A stretch of 64,000 nt of DNA. It comes from Chaenocephalus aceratus. Taxonomy: Eukaryota > Chordata > Actinopteri > Perciformes > Channichthyidae. Both the position numbers and the translations under genes were made by a program. Shown here one piece after another: positions 63,079 through 64,000 of the stretch. Within the stretch, counting starts at the first letter, position 1. Every line of letters starts with the position of its first letter. Under the pieces are notes generated by a model. The model did no database searches. It was not told the origin of the DNA and worked only from the letters and a program-made list of their open reading frames with translations. The stretch spans positions 27,129,980 to 27,193,979 of the forward strand of contig CM043788.1 of the NCBI GenBank assembly GCA_023974075.1, written 5' to 3'.

Positions 63079-63927
63079 AGGCTTGTTTGAGACACATTGC
63101 GGCTCGCCTCGAAAGTAGACGAGAGTAGCCGATCGCAGCCGGGGGAGGTGTCAAAAGCTCATCTTAAATCGGACAGCTCGATTCGGAGTCGGCTTGACTG
63201 GCTGGGTTTGCAATGGCGGAAATTGCGTTGGCGTTTTTCGTTGCCGATGAAGTGGATGCAATAGAAATCCCACATGTATTGTATGGAGAATGTAATTTGA
63301 TTTAATCTTGCCATTTTAAATGATGTATTCAATAAATAAGGTTACACCAAATCATTACATTACAATAGATTTTATTTTAATGATTTGGTTTAACTTAAAG
63401 AGAAACTTTATTGTTATTGCACATATTACAGGTACTGAGACAACAAAATGCAGTTTAGCTTCTAACCAGGTGCAACAAGCAGTGAAGTGGAAAGTAATGT
63501 ACAACATCTACAAGAATAACATATAGAATGAATTGAATGATGAATAAACAATGTGGAACAATGATGAAAAATGGGAATGGATGTGGCGACGTAAAACTGA
63601 CACAAAAACAACAACAAACTTTTGCCAGCCAATTGGAGAGTTTCATCAGCAGCACGTGGTAAAAAACCACCAATGAGCGCTCAGCTCGAGATACCAGCGA
63701 GCCGTTTCCCATCAAGCATTTCGCTTCCGCAGCTCGTGGAGAGCAACTGCGCCAACTCGCCTCGCCTCGCTCTCAAGGCTGCGGGCGTCTTTGTCCCGCG
63801 AGATTTCAAGTCTCATGTGGGGCGAGCCTCCAGAGCAAGTCGGACAAAATGACTAACCATCATGCAACGCACTAGCAAGACGTTGATCGCAACTGCGGCA
63901 GGTCCGTTGCTTGTCTCAAACAAGCCT
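63079..63927. mobile_element. MITE with AGGCTTGTTTGAGACA inverted ends
   Basis: The left end 63079-63094 and right end 63912-63927 are perfect 16-bp inverted repeats. It is 849 bp, in the jak3 intron. GC-rich edges with ctcgcctcg words surround an AT-rich middle. It includes a short frame that may be the start of a transposon protein. Confidence 0.75.
63213..63305 (+). CDS. Short open frame in the MITE, start MAEIALAFFVADEVDA
   Basis: 31 codons, acidic with a hydrophobic start. It resembles the opening of proteins from PIF/Harbinger-type elements as I recall them, but it is too short to assign. It ends at TAA where the AT-rich deleted interior begins. Confidence 0.3.
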   Translation: MAEIALAFFVADEVDAIEIPHVLYGECNLI

Positions 63928-64000
63928 ATCAGCTCTGTGGCTTCAGGCTTGATCGCTGTTCAAATGACAGCGTTGGTTTCCCCAAAAGTGGGCGGGGCTG

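Overview
The window reads as a teleost fish nuclear genome. Its only recognisable host genes lie in the last ~15 kb: a broken b3gnt3-like glycosyltransferase gene (51667-60299, +) facing tail-to-tail the last four exons of a Janus kinase, best matched to jak3 (62507-61242, -). B3GNT3 and JAK3 are also neighbours in human 19p13, which supports both names. Teleost-type repeats (Rex1-like LINE, DIRS-like retroelement, several hAT and foldback families) agree with the assignment.

Almost everything else is transposable DNA, much of it nested. 228-3660 is a DNA transposon with a frameshifted transposase of a family I cannot name. 5976-6464 is a hAT-type MITE. 6505-19831 is a nest in which a repeat (family X) holds a foldback element (D), which holds a P-like THAP element (P1), which holds a TTAA element (itself holding a hAT) and a long-armed foldback element (A) carrying a second P-like element (P2). 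19832-31728 holds GC-rich X and Y repeats split by a hAT element and by a 5.4-kb DIRS-like tyrosine-recombinase retroelement with diagnostic inverted ends and an internal complementary region. 31986-42202 (B) and 45178-48989 (C) are further long-armed foldback elements of the same family as A.

The most unusual find is an LTR retroelement present twice in the same orientation (33796-40989 and 52524-60009). Each copy has ~555-bp TG...CA LTRs, a tRNA-Trp-like primer site, a polypurine tract and a perfect 4-bp target duplication. I see no gag, pol or env in either. Just before the 3' LTR each carries an intronless piece of a cellular LIM-domain gene of the LIMD1/WTIP/Ajuba family: LIM1 intact, LIM2 damaged, LIM3 cut short. 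This looks like capture of a host mRNA by a retroelement that then moved the passenger. Copy 1 sits in foldback element B; copy 2 splits the b3gnt3-like coding exon.

Many differences between near-identical repeats are single-base indels, so some frameshifts may be consensus errors. Boundaries resting on duplicated target sites or on an empty site elsewhere in the window are firm; others are approximate.
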